The notes under the pieces are model-generated. The model ran no database searches and had not been told where the DNA came from. It was given only the letters and a program-made list of their open reading frames with translations. From contig JAEYGZ010000014.1 in NCBI GenBank assembly GCA_023409535.1, positions 1 to 58,649 on the forward strand: a stretch of 58,649 nt of DNA, in the 5' to 3' direction. Position 1 is the first letter of the stretch; each line of letters begins with the position of its first letter. Origin of the DNA: Bacillota bacterium. GTDB taxonomy: Bacteria > Bacillota > Clostridia > Lachnospirales > Lachnospiraceae. A program made the position numbers and the translations under genes. Positions 1 through 9,228 of this stretch are shown here, piece by piece.

Positions 1-26
1 TCGCTTCCTAACGGAACGTTTCATCT

Positions 27-52
27 CATCTGAAATACGGTGTATTCAGATG
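27..52. terminator. Hairpin at left edge, possible terminator
   Basis: Arms CATCTGAA (27-34) and TTCAGATG (45-52) pair around a short loop, and a T-rich stretch (tctttt) follows on the plus strand. It could end a plus-strand gene lying outside the window. No gene is visible before it, so the role is uncertain. Confidence 0.35.
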
Positions 53-106
53 GTCTTTTAAAGTTACCCTTTTTTACAAAATCAAAAATATTCAAAAACC
101 TCTTGA

Positions 107-862
107 CTATTTATAGTTTGTCACCTCTTTATCAAACTGTTTTAACATTCCAAAGAAATTACGGCTATGTTCGATTGATACGAGGTCATCCTTCACACCA
201 TGAAACATCAATATTGGAGGAATATCTCTTTCCTTGGAAAGATAGGTTGCACAGGATGCGCTTTGAGCAAGGCCCGGGACACTTTTTACATCATCCGTCC
301 CTAATAGATCCTCGATCGGTCCCTTTCCTTCTGAGAGAAACAGATCCGTTGGAGCACAATAACTTATAATTCCATTTACCTCGCAGGAAATATTATTTTT
401 CATGTCTGCGTCAAACTCACCGTAAGCAGCCGTTAACCCTGTTATCAATGCAATATGACCTCCCGAGGAATCGCCGCTTATAAAAATATTTCTTGTATCA
501 ATATGAAATTGTTCTGCGATTGATTGGATAAAACAAATTGCCTTCTTAACATCAATTACTTGTGCAGGAAAAACTGCCAGCTCTGATTCTCTATATTGTA
601 CTTCAGCTATCGCAAAGCCCCTTTGGGCCAATTCCGCCCGGGCCGGTATGCTATTGTACATTTCCTGTCTGTGCCACGCAGAGCCCGGGATAAATAAAAT
701 TAACGGGTATTTTCTATCTTCGGCCCAGAATCTTTTGTACGGTATGATTAACTGTAAATACCTTTTACAATTTTCGTATTCACAATACTCCACATCAGGC
801 ACATAAAGCCATTCTAATTCCTTCTTTTCAACATCTATTCTTTTGAATAATTGTTCGGCCAT
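107..862 (-). pseudogene. Alpha/beta hydrolase (acetyl-esterase type), C-terminus lost
   Basis: The product resembles small alpha/beta-hydrolase esterases of the BD-FAE/acetylesterase type. Visible are the oxyanion-region stretch LFIPGSAW, the nucleophile elbow GDSSGG near residue 130, and the segment HGVKDDLVSIEHS that carries the acid residue. The reading frame stops (VTNYK, then TAG) just where family members continue into the strand and loop bearing the catalytic histidine. In the neighbouring frame directly after the stop, QEVFEYF can be read up to a TGA at 82-84; this resembles the usual C-terminal helix. I infer a small deletion with frameshift that removed the histidine region, leaving an inactive remnant. 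The next gene upstream on the same strand is also truncated. Confidence 0.65.
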
Positions 863-904
863 ATACTTCCAATCTTCCTTCTTGTTTATTTTTTGTAATA
901 CACT

Positions 905-1270
905 TTACGATCTTGCTTTTTCTTTTGACTTTGCTTTTATGAATACAATAAAAACAATAATGCCCAAACATAATTTGGTTATCCCCTCTGCCCAAGCCTG
1001 AGAGGGAATATAAATTTCTCCTAATGAGTTTATTAAGCAGTGTGCCAATAAACACAATAGGACATTTCTACGATATATGTAAATGCCAGCCAGAATAAAG
1101 GATAGTCCTATTGTCCACAATGCAAATATGCCTACATTCAGATATTGCTGCTGATATGTTCCAAGCATCGCAAATAAAGGTAAATGCCATACCACCCAAA
1201 CAATACCAATGATAAAGGCGCTCTTAAATTGCCCCCATTTTGTTTCGGCAATTCTTATAGATTTTGTCAT
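905..1270 (-). pseudogene. CPBP-family (CAAX-like) membrane protease, C-terminal fragment
   Basis: About 121 residues remain with three hydrophobic segments. The motif WVVWHLPLF and the later LLAHCLINS match the second and third conserved motifs of CPBP intramembrane metalloproteases (abortive infection/bacteriocin self-immunity family). The first motif (EExxxR), which supplies a catalytic glutamate and lies upstream in family members, is missing, and an in-frame stop sits a few codons before the ATG. Family members are usually 200-300 residues. Function as a protease is therefore unlikely. It ends about 40 bp before the equally damaged esterase, so this corner of the chromosome seems to be decaying. 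Confidence 0.6.
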
Positions 1271-1629
1271 TCTACAATTCTACCTCTCTTTTGTACGTCA
1301 TATATCAGGGTATTCTCATTTTGTTCGCAGCTTAGCCAGAATAAAATAGTGCTAACTGTTTTGCCTGCTTCCTTCAAAATAGTAATCATCTGTATGACGT
1401 ACTCCTAGACCGCCGAGTGACATCGGTAAGCTATAATACTAATACTACAACAACCTGCAAAATTTTGCCATAAGAATATCCAAAAAAGCCTGAAGTTATG
1501 TCTAAAAAAGTGTATGCATCTAAAATTAAAGGAAATACACCGCAAATTTATTTAGATATAGTAATCATCAATATACTGATGTATAATATCCCCATGCTTT
1601 AATCACTATGGAAGGAACGGCGAACTATA
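1271..1629. other. Intergenic region before gpsA-like gene
   Basis: No convincing gene is visible. A TATAAT at 1582-1587 is a plausible -10 element for the dehydrogenase gene that starts 43 bp further on; its -35 is not obvious. A GGAAGGAA stretch about 12 nt before the ATG may be the ribosome site. Confidence 0.4.
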
Positions 1630-2586
1630 ATGAAAATTACTGTAATAGGCTGCGGTCGATGGGGCTCCCTGATCGCCTGGTATTTAGACAGCATAAAGCA
1701 TGAGGTTACATTGTACGGACGTGAAGCATCAATGCACATGCAACGTTTTATGACTGAAAGAAAGAATGATTTGTTAACGCTTCCTGGTACAGTGAAGCTT
1801 TCAACAAATTTAGAATGTGTAACAGCTTCAGATGTAATCGTGATCTCGATAAATTCACAAGGATTACAGGAATTAATGGCCGAGTTAAAAGACCTGTCTA
1901 TAAAGAATAAGATATTTGTGTTATGTATGAAGGGCATCGAAATATCCACAGGCCGCAGACTTTCACAGGTTGCCAATGACAACCTGGATTATTCGAATGA
2001 AGTGGCTGTGTGGCTTGGCCCGGGCCATGTTCAGGAATTTTATAATGGTATTCCTAATTGTATGGTTATCGATAGTAATAATGAATCTGTTAAAAAGATG
2101 CTGGTCGACAGCTTTTCAAGTAATCTGATCCGCTTTTATTATGGCCGGGATTTAATAGGAAATGAAATCGGTGCCGCCGCAAAAAATGTGATAGGAATCG
2201 CAGCAGGAATGTTGGATGGACTTGAATTAACAACGTTAAAAGGCGCTCTTATGTCAAGAGGAACAAGAGAAGTAGCCCGATTGATAAAAGCAATCGGAGG
2301 GAATGAGCTTTCAGCATATGGATTGTGCCACCTTGGCGATTATGAGGCTACCGTATTTTCAAAATTCAGTCATAATCGAAAATTTGGCGAAGCACTTGTT
2401 AGAAATGAACCTTATCGTGAGTTGGCCGAAGGGTATTATACAGTGAAAGCCCTTATGAATCTCGGCAAGAATTATGGTGTTGATTTGCCAATAAGTGCAG
2501 CAGTGTATGATATCATCTATAATGGCAAAGATGCTAAGGAAGTTCTTGAAAATCTATTTACCAGAAGTCTAAAAAATGAATTTTAA
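1630..2586 (+). CDS. gpsA: NAD(P)H-dependent glycerol-3-phosphate dehydrogenase, GpsA type
   Basis: 318 residues, close to the usual GpsA length. The N-terminus forms a Rossmann fold with GCGRWG in place of the common GxGxxG. The conserved catalytic-helix region is visible: NEIGAAAKNVIGIAAGMLDG followed by ALMSRGTREVARL and the LGDYEATV...SHNRKFG block that corresponds to GLGDL...SRNRRFG in standard enzymes. GpsA reduces dihydroxyacetone phosphate to sn-glycerol 3-phosphate for phospholipid synthesis. Several positions are off-consensus (WLGPGHVQEF instead of the SGPSFA-type motif), so this may be a divergent paralogue and not the housekeeping copy. It stands alone on the plus strand beside the fatty acid synthesis operon. 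Confidence 0.8.
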   Translation: MKITVIGCGRWGSLIAWYLDSIKHEVTLYGREASMHMQRFMTERKNDLLTLPGTVKLSTNLECVTASDVIVISINSQGLQELMAELKDLSIKNKIFVLCMKGIEISTGRRLSQVANDNLDYSNEVAVWLGPGHVQEFYNGIPNCMVIDSNNESVKKMLVDSFSSNLIRFYYGRDLIGNEIGAAAKNVIGIAAGMLDGLELTTLKGALMSRGTREVARLIKAIGGNELSAYGLCHLGDYEATVFSKFSHNRKFGEALVRNEPYRELAEGYYTVKALMNLGKNYGVDLPISAAVYDIIYNGKDAKEVLENLFTRSLKNEF

Positions 2587-2720
2587 TTTTATTATATGCA
2601 GCATTGTATTCTTCAAAGATGTGCATGCCGATACTGATAAGGCTTTTGAAAAATATAAGTAAAATATTTTTTTCCGAGAGATTGTTTTCTAAAAATAATA
2701 TGAATCGGCTGGCTATTAAC

Positions 2721-2762
2721 AAAGGGCTTAGGGGGATCTTCTTTCATTCCCCTAAGCCCTTT
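2721..2762. terminator. Bidirectional hairpin between gpsA and accA
   Basis: A perfect 14-bp stem (2721-2734 with 2749-2762) carries AAAGGG at its foot, so the transcript ends in the stem's own U residues in either direction. It lies between the convergent gpsA-like gene and accA and probably ends both transcripts. Confidence 0.75.
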
Positions 2763-2783
2763 CCATATCCAATATATTCATTA

Positions 2784-3569
2784 TTATATTCTTCTAAACT
2801 TCTGATATCGTCTCTGAAGCAGCTCTTCCGTCGACAGCTGCAACAGCTCCTCCAGATCTGTCTCCAGTACTGCTTTTACATTTACCGCCATCAGATCATA
2901 GTCATTGTGGGCTCCTCCGGCCGGTTCCGGTATTACTCCGTCGATGATTTTAAATTGATGTAAATCCTGGGCTGTCAGCTTCATATCATTTGCCGCCTGC
3001 TCTGCCTTGGAAGCATCCTTATACAGGATACTGGCAAAACCCTCCGGAGAGAGGATTGAATAGATGGAGTTCTCCAGCATATAAACCTTATCGGCCACGC
3101 CAAGGGCAAGAGCACCACCGCTGCCGCCTTCGGAAATAACCACGGAGATGACCGGTGTCTTTAGCATTATCATCTCAGCCAGATTGGATGCAATCGCTTC
3201 CCCCTGACCGCGCTCCTCTGCCCCAAGGCCGCAGAAGGCACCCGGAGTATCGATAAAGCAGATAATAGGACGATGGAATTTCTCCGCCTGCTTCATCAGG
3301 CGCAGAGCCTTGCGGTAGCCTTCCGGATGGGGCATAGAAAAATTACGCGCGATATTTTCCTTCGTGTTACGTCCCTTCTGCTGTGCGATCACCGTAACCG
3401 GGATATCTCCTAAAAAAGCAATACCGCCGACAATCGCTCTGTCCTCCCCATAAAAGCGGTCTCCATGCAGCTCAAGGAACTGATCAAATATTCTCTCAAT
3501 ATAATCAAGGCCTGTCGGTCGGACCGGCATTCTGGCCAACTTAACTCTTTCCCAAGGTGTTATACTCAT
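2784..3569 (-). CDS. accA: Acetyl-CoA carboxylase carboxyltransferase subunit alpha
   Basis: 261 residues. AccA pairs with AccD to transfer CO2 from carboxybiotin to acetyl-CoA, giving malonyl-CoA. The crotonase-like core is clear: ELHGDRFYGEDRAIVGGIA, IDTPGAFCGLGAEERGQGEAIA, and ISEGGSGGALALGVADKV. It lacks the N-terminal extension of the enterobacterial protein, a common state in clostridia. It is the last gene of the fab/acc operon, starting 10 nt after accD stops, and is followed by a strong hairpin. Confidence 0.95.
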   Translation of the reverse strand: MSITPWERVKLARMPVRPTGLDYIERIFDQFLELHGDRFYGEDRAIVGGIAFLGDIPVTVIAQQKGRNTKENIARNFSMPHPEGYRKALRLMKQAEKFHRPIICFIDTPGAFCGLGAEERGQGEAIASNLAEMIMLKTPVISVVISEGGSGGALALGVADKVYMLENSIYSILSPEGFASILYKDASKAEQAANDMKLTAQDLHQFKIIDGVIPEPAGGAHNDYDLMAVNVKAVLETDLEELLQLSTEELLQRRYQKFRRI

Positions 3570-3579
3570 AGATACCTCA

Positions 3580-4488
3580 CTAGTCAGGTTCTACCTGATC
3601 CTTCCAGTCTTTCTTATCTACCGAATGCAGCTTCAATATCGTGCCCAATGTAGTTTTCAGACGGTCTCTGGGGACAATCTGATCTACAAAGCCATGATCT
3701 AATAGAAACTCCGCCCGTTGAAAGCCTTCCGGAAGCTTCTGCCCAATGGTCTGTTCAATGACTCTTGGTCCGGCAAAACCAATCAATGCTCCCGGCTCTG
3801 CAAGAATAATATCTCCCAGCATCGCAAAGCTTGCCGTCACACCTCCGGTGGTGGGATCCGTCAGAATTGTAATGTATAACAGGCCTTCCTCACTGTGCTT
3901 CGCAACCGCCGCGCTTACCTTTGCCATCTGCATTAAGGAGAAGATACCTTCCTGCATTCTGGCTCCGCCGGAGGCTGTGAATACAATAACAGGCAGCCGT
4001 TCCTTTGTTGCCCGTTCAAATAATCTGGCAAGCTTCTCACCGATGGTAGTTCCCATACTTCCCATGAAGAAGGAGGAATCCATCACCCCCAGCATCACCG
4101 GCTGTCCCTCAATCCTGCCTCTTCCGGTTACAACGCCGTCCACGAGTCCGGTTTGCGTCTGGGTTCTTACAAGCTTGTCACCATAACCGGGGAAATCCAA
4201 GGGATCTCTGGTAGTCATCTGGGCATCAAATTCCTGCAGCTCTCCGTCATCCAGTATCATTGCAAAGCGTTCATTGGCCGAAACCTTAAAGTTATACCCG
4301 CATTCATCACAGCGTTTATAATTCTTCAACAGCAGCTTGGTATAGATCACCTTACCGCAGCTTGGACATTTTGTCATGATTCCTTGTGGGACATTGGGCT
4401 TTTCTTCTTCTGCCCGGACGATATCCTGAGGCTTAGCTCTATATACATTTGAGGTAGCGTATTGCTTCGGCTTAAATAAATTATTCAC
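3580..4488 (-). CDS. accD: Acetyl-CoA carboxylase carboxyltransferase subunit beta
   Basis: About 302 residues. A four-cysteine zinc ribbon (CPSCGK...CDECGY) opens the protein. The crotonase fold follows, with MDSSFFMGSMG, TASGGARMQEG and LIGFAGPRVIEQTI, all typical of AccD. The ATG at 4498-4500 has no ribosome site, whereas GGAGG lies 5 nt before the GTG at 4486-4488, so I place the start at that GTG (MNNLFKP). It sits between accC and accA in the operon. An 80-nt gap separates it from accC and contains imperfect inverted repeats around CGAACCGTTCG. Confidence 0.95.
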   Translation of the reverse strand: MNNLFKPKQYATSNVYRAKPQDIVRAEEEKPNVPQGIMTKCPSCGKVIYTKLLLKNYKRCDECGYNFKVSANERFAMILDDGELQEFDAQMTTRDPLDFPGYGDKLVRTQTQTGLVDGVVTGRGRIEGQPVMLGVMDSSFFMGSMGTTIGEKLARLFERATKERLPVIVFTASGGARMQEGIFSLMQMAKVSAAVAKHSEEGLLYITILTDPTTGGVTASFAMLGDIILAEPGALIGFAGPRVIEQTIGQKLPEGFQRAEFLLDHGFVDQIVPRDRLKTTLGTILKLHSVDKKDWKDQVEPD

Positions 4489-4581
4489 AATAACCTCCAT
4501 ACTACACGGATCTTGTACGAACCGTTCGTTACAAACCGATGCTTTCGTTCGCTGCGAACTGTGCTTTCCGTTCCAAGCAAA

Positions 4582-5925
4582 TTAAGCTTTTGTCATTTCG
4601 CTGATGAGTCCGGTATGATATCTTCCCGATATGATCTCTTCCCGCTCCAAGAGTTCATATTGATATTCGACATTGGTCTGAATGCCGTCAATAATCAGCT
4701 CTGATAAGGCACGCTTCATCCTCTGTATGGCTTCCTCCCTGTCCTGTCCATAGGCAATTACCTTGGCAAGCATGGAATCATAGCAGGAGGGTACCACATA
4801 TCCCGGATACAAGGCACTATCCACCCGGACTCCGTAACCGCCGGGGAACAGCACATTTTCCACCCGGCCCGGGCAGGGCATAAAGTTCTTCGCAGGATCC
4901 TCCGCATTAATTCTGCATTCAATGGCGTGTCCGCGAAACTCTATGTTCTCCTGCCGGTAAGGCATAACCTCGCCGGCAGCAATTCTGATCTGCGCTTTTA
5001 TCATATCAATTCCTGTAACCATCTCGGTGACCGGATGCTCTACCTGAATTCTTGTATTCATTTCCATAAAATAATAATCGCCCTGCTGGTCCAGCAAAAA
5101 TTCAATGGTACCGGCATTCACATATCCGGTGGCCTGGGCTGCCTTCACCGCGGCACCGCCCATCTTAAGACGAAGCTCGGGAGTCATGATGGCTGAAGGT
5201 GATTCTTCAATCATCTTCTGGTTCCTTCTCTGAACGGAGCAGTCTCTCTCTCCCAGATGAACCACGTTGCCGTGACTGTCCGCCAATATCTGAAATTCAA
5301 TATGCTTCGGGCGAAGAATCAGCTTCTCAATATAAACCTTGTCATCGGCAAAGGCTGCCTTTGCTTCCGCCTTCGCTGCATGATAGGATTTCTCCAGATC
5401 CTCGGCATTAAATACCGCTCTCATACCCTTACCGCCGCCGCCTGCAGAGGCCTTAATCATGACGGGATAACCGATGGCTTCCGCCAGCTCAAGGGCTGCC
5501 TTTGCTGTCTCAACCTCGCCTTCGGAGCCGGGTACCACCGGTACGCCGGCTTTTTGCATGGTCTCTCTGGCTTTCGATTTATTGCCCATCAGGTCGATGA
5601 TATCTGCCTTCGGTCCGATAAAGGTAATATTGCAGTCTTCACACATTCTTGCAAAGGAGCTGTTCTCCGACAGGAAACCAAAGCCCGGATGAATTGCTGT
5701 CGCTCCGGTAAGTACCGTTGCACTGATAATATTCTGCATATTCAGATAGCTGTCCTTGGATCTGGCAGGACCGATGCATACTGCCTCATCCGCCAGCATC
5801 ACATGCAGCGCCTCTTTATCGGCTTCGGAATAAACAGCAACGGTGTCAATCCCCATTTCCTTGCAGGCACGAATGATTCTGACCGCTATCTCTCCTCGAT
5901 TTGCTATTAATATTTTTTTAAACAT
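4582..5925 (-). CDS. accC: Acetyl-CoA carboxylase biotin carboxylase subunit
   Basis: 447 residues, normal length. It carboxylates the biotin on AccB using ATP and bicarbonate. The N-terminal domain begins KKILIANRGEIAVRIIRA. The ATP-grasp core shows the glycine-rich loop KASAGGGGKGMR, then ERDCSVQRRNQKMIEESPS and MEMNTRIQVEHPVTEMV, with the catalytic ExNxRxQVEH residues intact. AAGGAG lies 7 nt before the ATG. It follows fabZ by about 20 nt, so it belongs to the same operon. Confidence 0.97.
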   Translation of the reverse strand: MFKKILIANRGEIAVRIIRACKEMGIDTVAVYSEADKEALHVMLADEAVCIGPARSKDSYLNMQNIISATVLTGATAIHPGFGFLSENSSFARMCEDCNITFIGPKADIIDLMGNKSKARETMQKAGVPVVPGSEGEVETAKAALELAEAIGYPVMIKASAGGGGKGMRAVFNAEDLEKSYHAAKAEAKAAFADDKVYIEKLILRPKHIEFQILADSHGNVVHLGERDCSVQRRNQKMIEESPSAIMTPELRLKMGGAAVKAAQATGYVNAGTIEFLLDQQGDYYFMEMNTRIQVEHPVTEMVTGIDMIKAQIRIAAGEVMPYRQENIEFRGHAIECRINAEDPAKNFMPCPGRVENVLFPGGYGVRVDSALYPGYVVPSCYDSMLAKVIAYGQDREEAIQRMKRALSELIIDGIQTNVEYQYELLEREEIISGRYHTGLISEMTKA

Positions 5926-5946
5926 CGCAATTCTCCTTGATTTTCG

Positions 5947-6372
5947 CTAGTCTCCGATTGCGAAGGTCAGAGTCGCTTCCACTGCAACCTTTCCGTCTAC
6001 ATAGGCAACGGCTGATCCGACGCCAAAGCTTCCTTTGTACTTTGTTATTTCTACCTGGAGGGTGAGAACATCCCCCGGCACTACCTGACGTTTAAATTTC
6101 ACTTTATCCATACCGCCAAAATATACAATCTTACCCTGATTAGCCTCCATGCTTAACATGCACACTGCGCCGGTCTGCGCCAGCGCCTCCAGTATAATCA
6201 CGCCGGGCATGACTGCCTTTCCGGGAAAATGTCCCTGGAAAAAGGGCTCATTCATCGTAACACATTTTCTGCCGACAGCACGAATTCCTGCCTCCAGCTC
6301 ATCGATACGATCCAGCAGCAGAAATGGCGGACGGTGAGGAATTATTTTTTGAATCTCATCAACATTCAGCAT
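5947..6372 (-). CDS. fabZ: 3-hydroxyacyl-ACP dehydratase FabZ
   Basis: 141 residues. It removes water from 3-hydroxyacyl-ACP in each elongation cycle. The hot-dog fold signature is present: IPHRPPFLLLDRI, GHFPGKAVMPGVIILEALAQ with the catalytic His and Glu. I use the ATG at 6370-6372 because GGAG lies 9 nt upstream; a longer reading from TTG at 6387 would start inside that ribosome site. It lies between accB and accC in the operon. Confidence 0.95.
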   Translation of the reverse strand: MLNVDEIQKIIPHRPPFLLLDRIDELEAGIRAVGRKCVTMNEPFFQGHFPGKAVMPGVIILEALAQTGAVCMLSMEANQGKIVYFGGMDKVKFKRQVVPGDVLTLQVEITKYKGSFGVGSAVAYVDGKVAVEATLTFAIGD

Positions 6373-6541
6373 AAATACTATCTCCAATACATATATGTCT
6401 GTCTTCCAATATATCTAATTGCGCAAAATACAAGTTATCAGATGCTGTATTATACCTCTGACAAGGACGCTGTATTTGCACTGCGCGTAACCCTGCTGCT
6501 TCGTTTAAGGATGGCTCACCCTGCTTTATTATGAGCTTCTC

Positions 6542-7069
6542 TTATTTAATCAGGAATAATGGCTGGCCATATTCTACCATTTGTTCATTCTGGGTTAATA
6601 TCTTAACGATCTCTCCGTCATGGTCGCTTTCGATCTCATTCATGAGCTTCATCGCTTCAATAATGCAGATGGTCTGACCCTTCTTCACCTTATCACCGAC
6701 TTTTACAAATGGCGGCTTATCCGGTGAGGATTGCGCATAGAAGGTACCAACCATGGGGGATACTATCTTTTTATGATTCTGGTCCTCAATTTGTGCATCC
6801 GCTGCAGCCGTATCGCCGACAGCATTCGTTACTGATGATATCTGAGCCGGGGCAAGGGCAGGTGCAGCCGCAGGCTGCGCATAGGGCATAGCCTGATATA
6901 ATCCGGGTGCAAATGTATGCGCAGGATAAGAAACCGCCGTCTGGGAAGCGGCAGCCTCCTTGGATGCCTTCTCGATACAGATGCGGACACCCTCTTCTTC
7001 TATCTCAAGCTTAGTTAAATCTGTATGATTCATTTCCTTCATTAAGTTTATGATATTCTTGTAATCCAT
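6542..7069 (-). CDS. accB: Biotin carboxyl carrier protein of acetyl-CoA carboxylase
   Basis: 175 residues. A short N-terminal helix (MDYKNIINLMKEMN) is followed by an Ala/Pro/Gln-rich flexible linker and a C-terminal biotinyl domain. The biotinylation motif EAMKLMNE is intact, and the domain ends GQPLFLIK. GGAGG lies 6 nt before the ATG at 7067-7069, which is preferred over an in-frame ATG six codons earlier. It follows fabF by about 30 nt. A 170-nt gap separates it from fabZ; I see no gene in that gap. Confidence 0.95.
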   Translation of the reverse strand: MDYKNIINLMKEMNHTDLTKLEIEEEGVRICIEKASKEAAASQTAVSYPAHTFAPGLYQAMPYAQPAAAPALAPAQISSVTNAVGDTAAADAQIEDQNHKKIVSPMVGTFYAQSSPDKPPFVKVGDKVKKGQTICIIEAMKLMNEIESDHDGEIVKILTQNEQMVEYGQPLFLIK

Positions 7070-7102
7070 GCAATACCTCCGATCCATCGTTAAGGTTTTA
7101 TA

Positions 7103-8341
7103 TTATTCCGTCCAATTCTTAAATAACAGGGTTGCATTGTGACCGCCAAAACCAAGGGAATTGGACATGGTATAAGTAAGCTTTGCATTTCTGCCTGTTA
7201 ACGGAACATAATCCAAATCACATTCTTCATCGGGACTTGTTAATCCAATCGTTGCCGGTATGAAGCTCTTCTCCATGGCTTTGATACAGATAACCGCTTC
7301 TACAGCACCTGCCGCCCCAAGTAAATGTCCGATCATTGATTTTGTGGAGCTTACCGGGATACGGTATGCCGCCTCTCCCATCGCTGTCTTCACGGCCAAT
7401 GTCTCTACCTTATCGTTGGTGGGCGTACCTGTTCCATGGGCATTAATATAGGACACCTCATCCGGAGTAATGCCTGCTTCTTCCATTGCCAGCTTCATGG
7501 CTCTTGCTCCGCCTTCTCCGTCAGAAGAAGGTGCTGTAATATGATATGCATCGCAGGTGGTACCGTATCCGACTACCTCCGCGTAAATCTTCGCTCCCCG
7601 TGACTTTGCATGATCATAATCCTCAAGCAGCAGAATTCCTGCTCCTTCTCCCATAACAAAGCCGTCCCTTTCCTTATCAAAAGGAATGGAGGCATGAAGG
7701 GGATCATTGCTGGTGGAGAGAGCGGTTAATGATGCAAAGCCCGCTACTGCCAGGGGTGTGATGGAACCTTCGGTTCCGCCTGCCAATATGACATCTGCGT
7801 AGCCGTGCTTGATACTGCGGAAGGCTTCGCCGATGCTGTTATTACCGGTAGCACAGGCCGTTACAACATTTGTGCAGACCCCCTTTGCACCAAACTGGAT
7901 TGCAATATTGCCTGCTGCCATATTGGTGATTGTCATGGGAATGAATAAAGGATTAACACGTCGCGGTCCCTTATCCAGCAGGGTCTTGGTTTCCTTCTCT
8001 ATCATACCGATACTTCCGATACCGGAACCAACGATAACTCCAAAGCGTTCTCTGTCAATACTTTCAAGATCTATGCCGGAATCCTCAAGCGCTTCCTTTG
8101 CCGCCGCAACTGCAAACTGGGAGAAGCGGTCCATTCTCTTGGCGTCCTTCACATCCATATAATTCTTCGGATCAAAATTCTTTACCTGGGCTGCAACCTT
8201 TACCTGGTAGTTCTCCGTGTCAAAGCAATCGATAAAATCGACACCGCATTTCCCAGCCTGTATATTCTCAAAGAATTCATTTACATTATTACCGATTGGA
8301 GCAATTGTCCCTAATCCGGTAACGACAACTCTGCGATTCAT
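7103..8341 (-). CDS. fabF: Beta-ketoacyl-ACP synthase II
   Basis: 412 residues. It condenses malonyl-ACP with acyl-ACP in chain elongation. The Cys-His-His triad is visible in VTACATGNNSI, NAHGTGTPTND and STKSMIGHLLGAAGAVE, and the C-terminal glycine-rich NSLGFGGHNATLLF is intact. GGAGG lies 6 nt before the ATG at 8339-8341 (MNRRVVVTG); an ATG 20 codons earlier would add a non-family N-terminus. A 120-nt gap to fabG contains a hairpin around GTGAAAGC/GCTTTCGC. Confidence 0.96.
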   Translation of the reverse strand: MNRRVVVTGLGTIAPIGNNVNEFFENIQAGKCGVDFIDCFDTENYQVKVAAQVKNFDPKNYMDVKDAKRMDRFSQFAVAAAKEALEDSGIDLESIDRERFGVIVGSGIGSIGMIEKETKTLLDKGPRRVNPLFIPMTITNMAAGNIAIQFGAKGVCTNVVTACATGNNSIGEAFRSIKHGYADVILAGGTEGSITPLAVAGFASLTALSTSNDPLHASIPFDKERDGFVMGEGAGILLLEDYDHAKSRGAKIYAEVVGYGTTCDAYHITAPSSDGEGGARAMKLAMEEAGITPDEVSYINAHGTGTPTNDKVETLAVKTAMGEAAYRIPVSSTKSMIGHLLGAAGAVEAVICIKAMEKSFIPATIGLTSPDEECDLDYVPLTGRNAKLTYTMSNSLGFGGHNATLLFKNWTE

Positions 8342-8464
8342 AATAAACCTCCATACTGCCAATGCCCGCGAATTTGGGATGTGAAAGCTTTGCTTTCGCA
8401 TTGGTCAAACACAATATTTGCAAAGCGAATAAATTACCATTCGCTCACTGTTCTCCTCCCCGTA

Positions 8465-9208
8465 CTACATCACCAGTCCGCCGTCTACCTGAAGCACCTG
8501 GCCCGTGATGTAATTAGCCGCCTCAGAAGCCAGAAAACTGACTGCGCCGGCTACTTCGCTGGCAATACCGTAACGCTTCAATGGGATAGCTGCTATGGTA
8601 GCTTCTTTGTACTTATCGGGTAATTTATCCGTCATATCCGTCTCAATAAACCCGGGCGCCACCGCGTTAACCGTAATACCCCGAGGGGCCAGCTCTCTGG
8701 CAACGGATTTTGTCATACCGATGACTCCTGCCTTGGATGCGGCATAGTTGGCCTGACCGATATTACCGGTGAGACCGACCACGGATGATATATTTATAAT
8801 TTTTCCCTGCTTTTGCTTTAACATAACAGCGGCAGCATGCTTCATACAGAAAAAGGTTCCCTTCAGATTAACATCAATCACATTGTCAAAATCCTCTTCC
8901 GACATGCGCATCACCAGATTATCTTTTGTAATACCGGCATTGTTTACCAATACATCTACCCGGCCAAAATGCTTTATCGCTTCGTCTATCAGCTTCTTAG
9001 CTTCCTCTTCTCGGCTGACATCCGCCTGAATTGCAATTGCTTCGCCGCCTGCATTCCGGATGGAAGCCAATAGCTCCTCTACCTGTGCGACGCTGCTGCG
9101 ATAATTAACAACAACCTTGGATCCGTATTCGGCAAACTGCAATGCAATTGCTTTGCCAATACCCCTTCCGGCACCGGTGATAACTGCAACCTTTCCATTC
9201 AGTATCAT
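8465..9208 (-). CDS. fabG: 3-oxoacyl-ACP reductase
   Basis: 247 residues, a classical short-chain dehydrogenase that reduces 3-oxoacyl-ACP with NADPH. The cofactor motif TGAGRGIG, the NNAG motif (VNNAGIT) and the Ser-Tyr-Lys triad in SSVVG...YAASKAG are all present. GGAG lies 6-7 nt before the ATG at 9206-9208 (MILNGK); two in-frame ATGs upstream are less well supported. The 3' end of fabD overlaps the region just before this start, in keeping with translational coupling. Confidence 0.96.
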   Translation of the reverse strand: MILNGKVAVITGAGRGIGKAIALQFAEYGSKVVVNYRSSVAQVEELLASIRNAGGEAIAIQADVSREEEAKKLIDEAIKHFGRVDVLVNNAGITKDNLVMRMSEEDFDNVIDVNLKGTFFCMKHAAAVMLKQKQGKIINISSVVGLTGNIGQANYAASKAGVIGMTKSVARELAPRGITVNAVAPGFIETDMTDKLPDKYKEATIAAIPLKRYGIASEVAGAVSFLASEAANYITGQVLQVDGGLVM

Positions 9209-9228
9209 ACAACTCTCCATTCTGTTTA

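Noticed and set aside
40..369. 109-codon plus-strand frame at the left edge
   Set aside because: It is antisense to the esterase remnant and lacks a ribosome site or recognisable motif.
5257..5910. 217-codon open frame opposite accC
   Set aside because: The opposite strand encodes a full biotin carboxylase with intact motifs, so this is a shadow frame.
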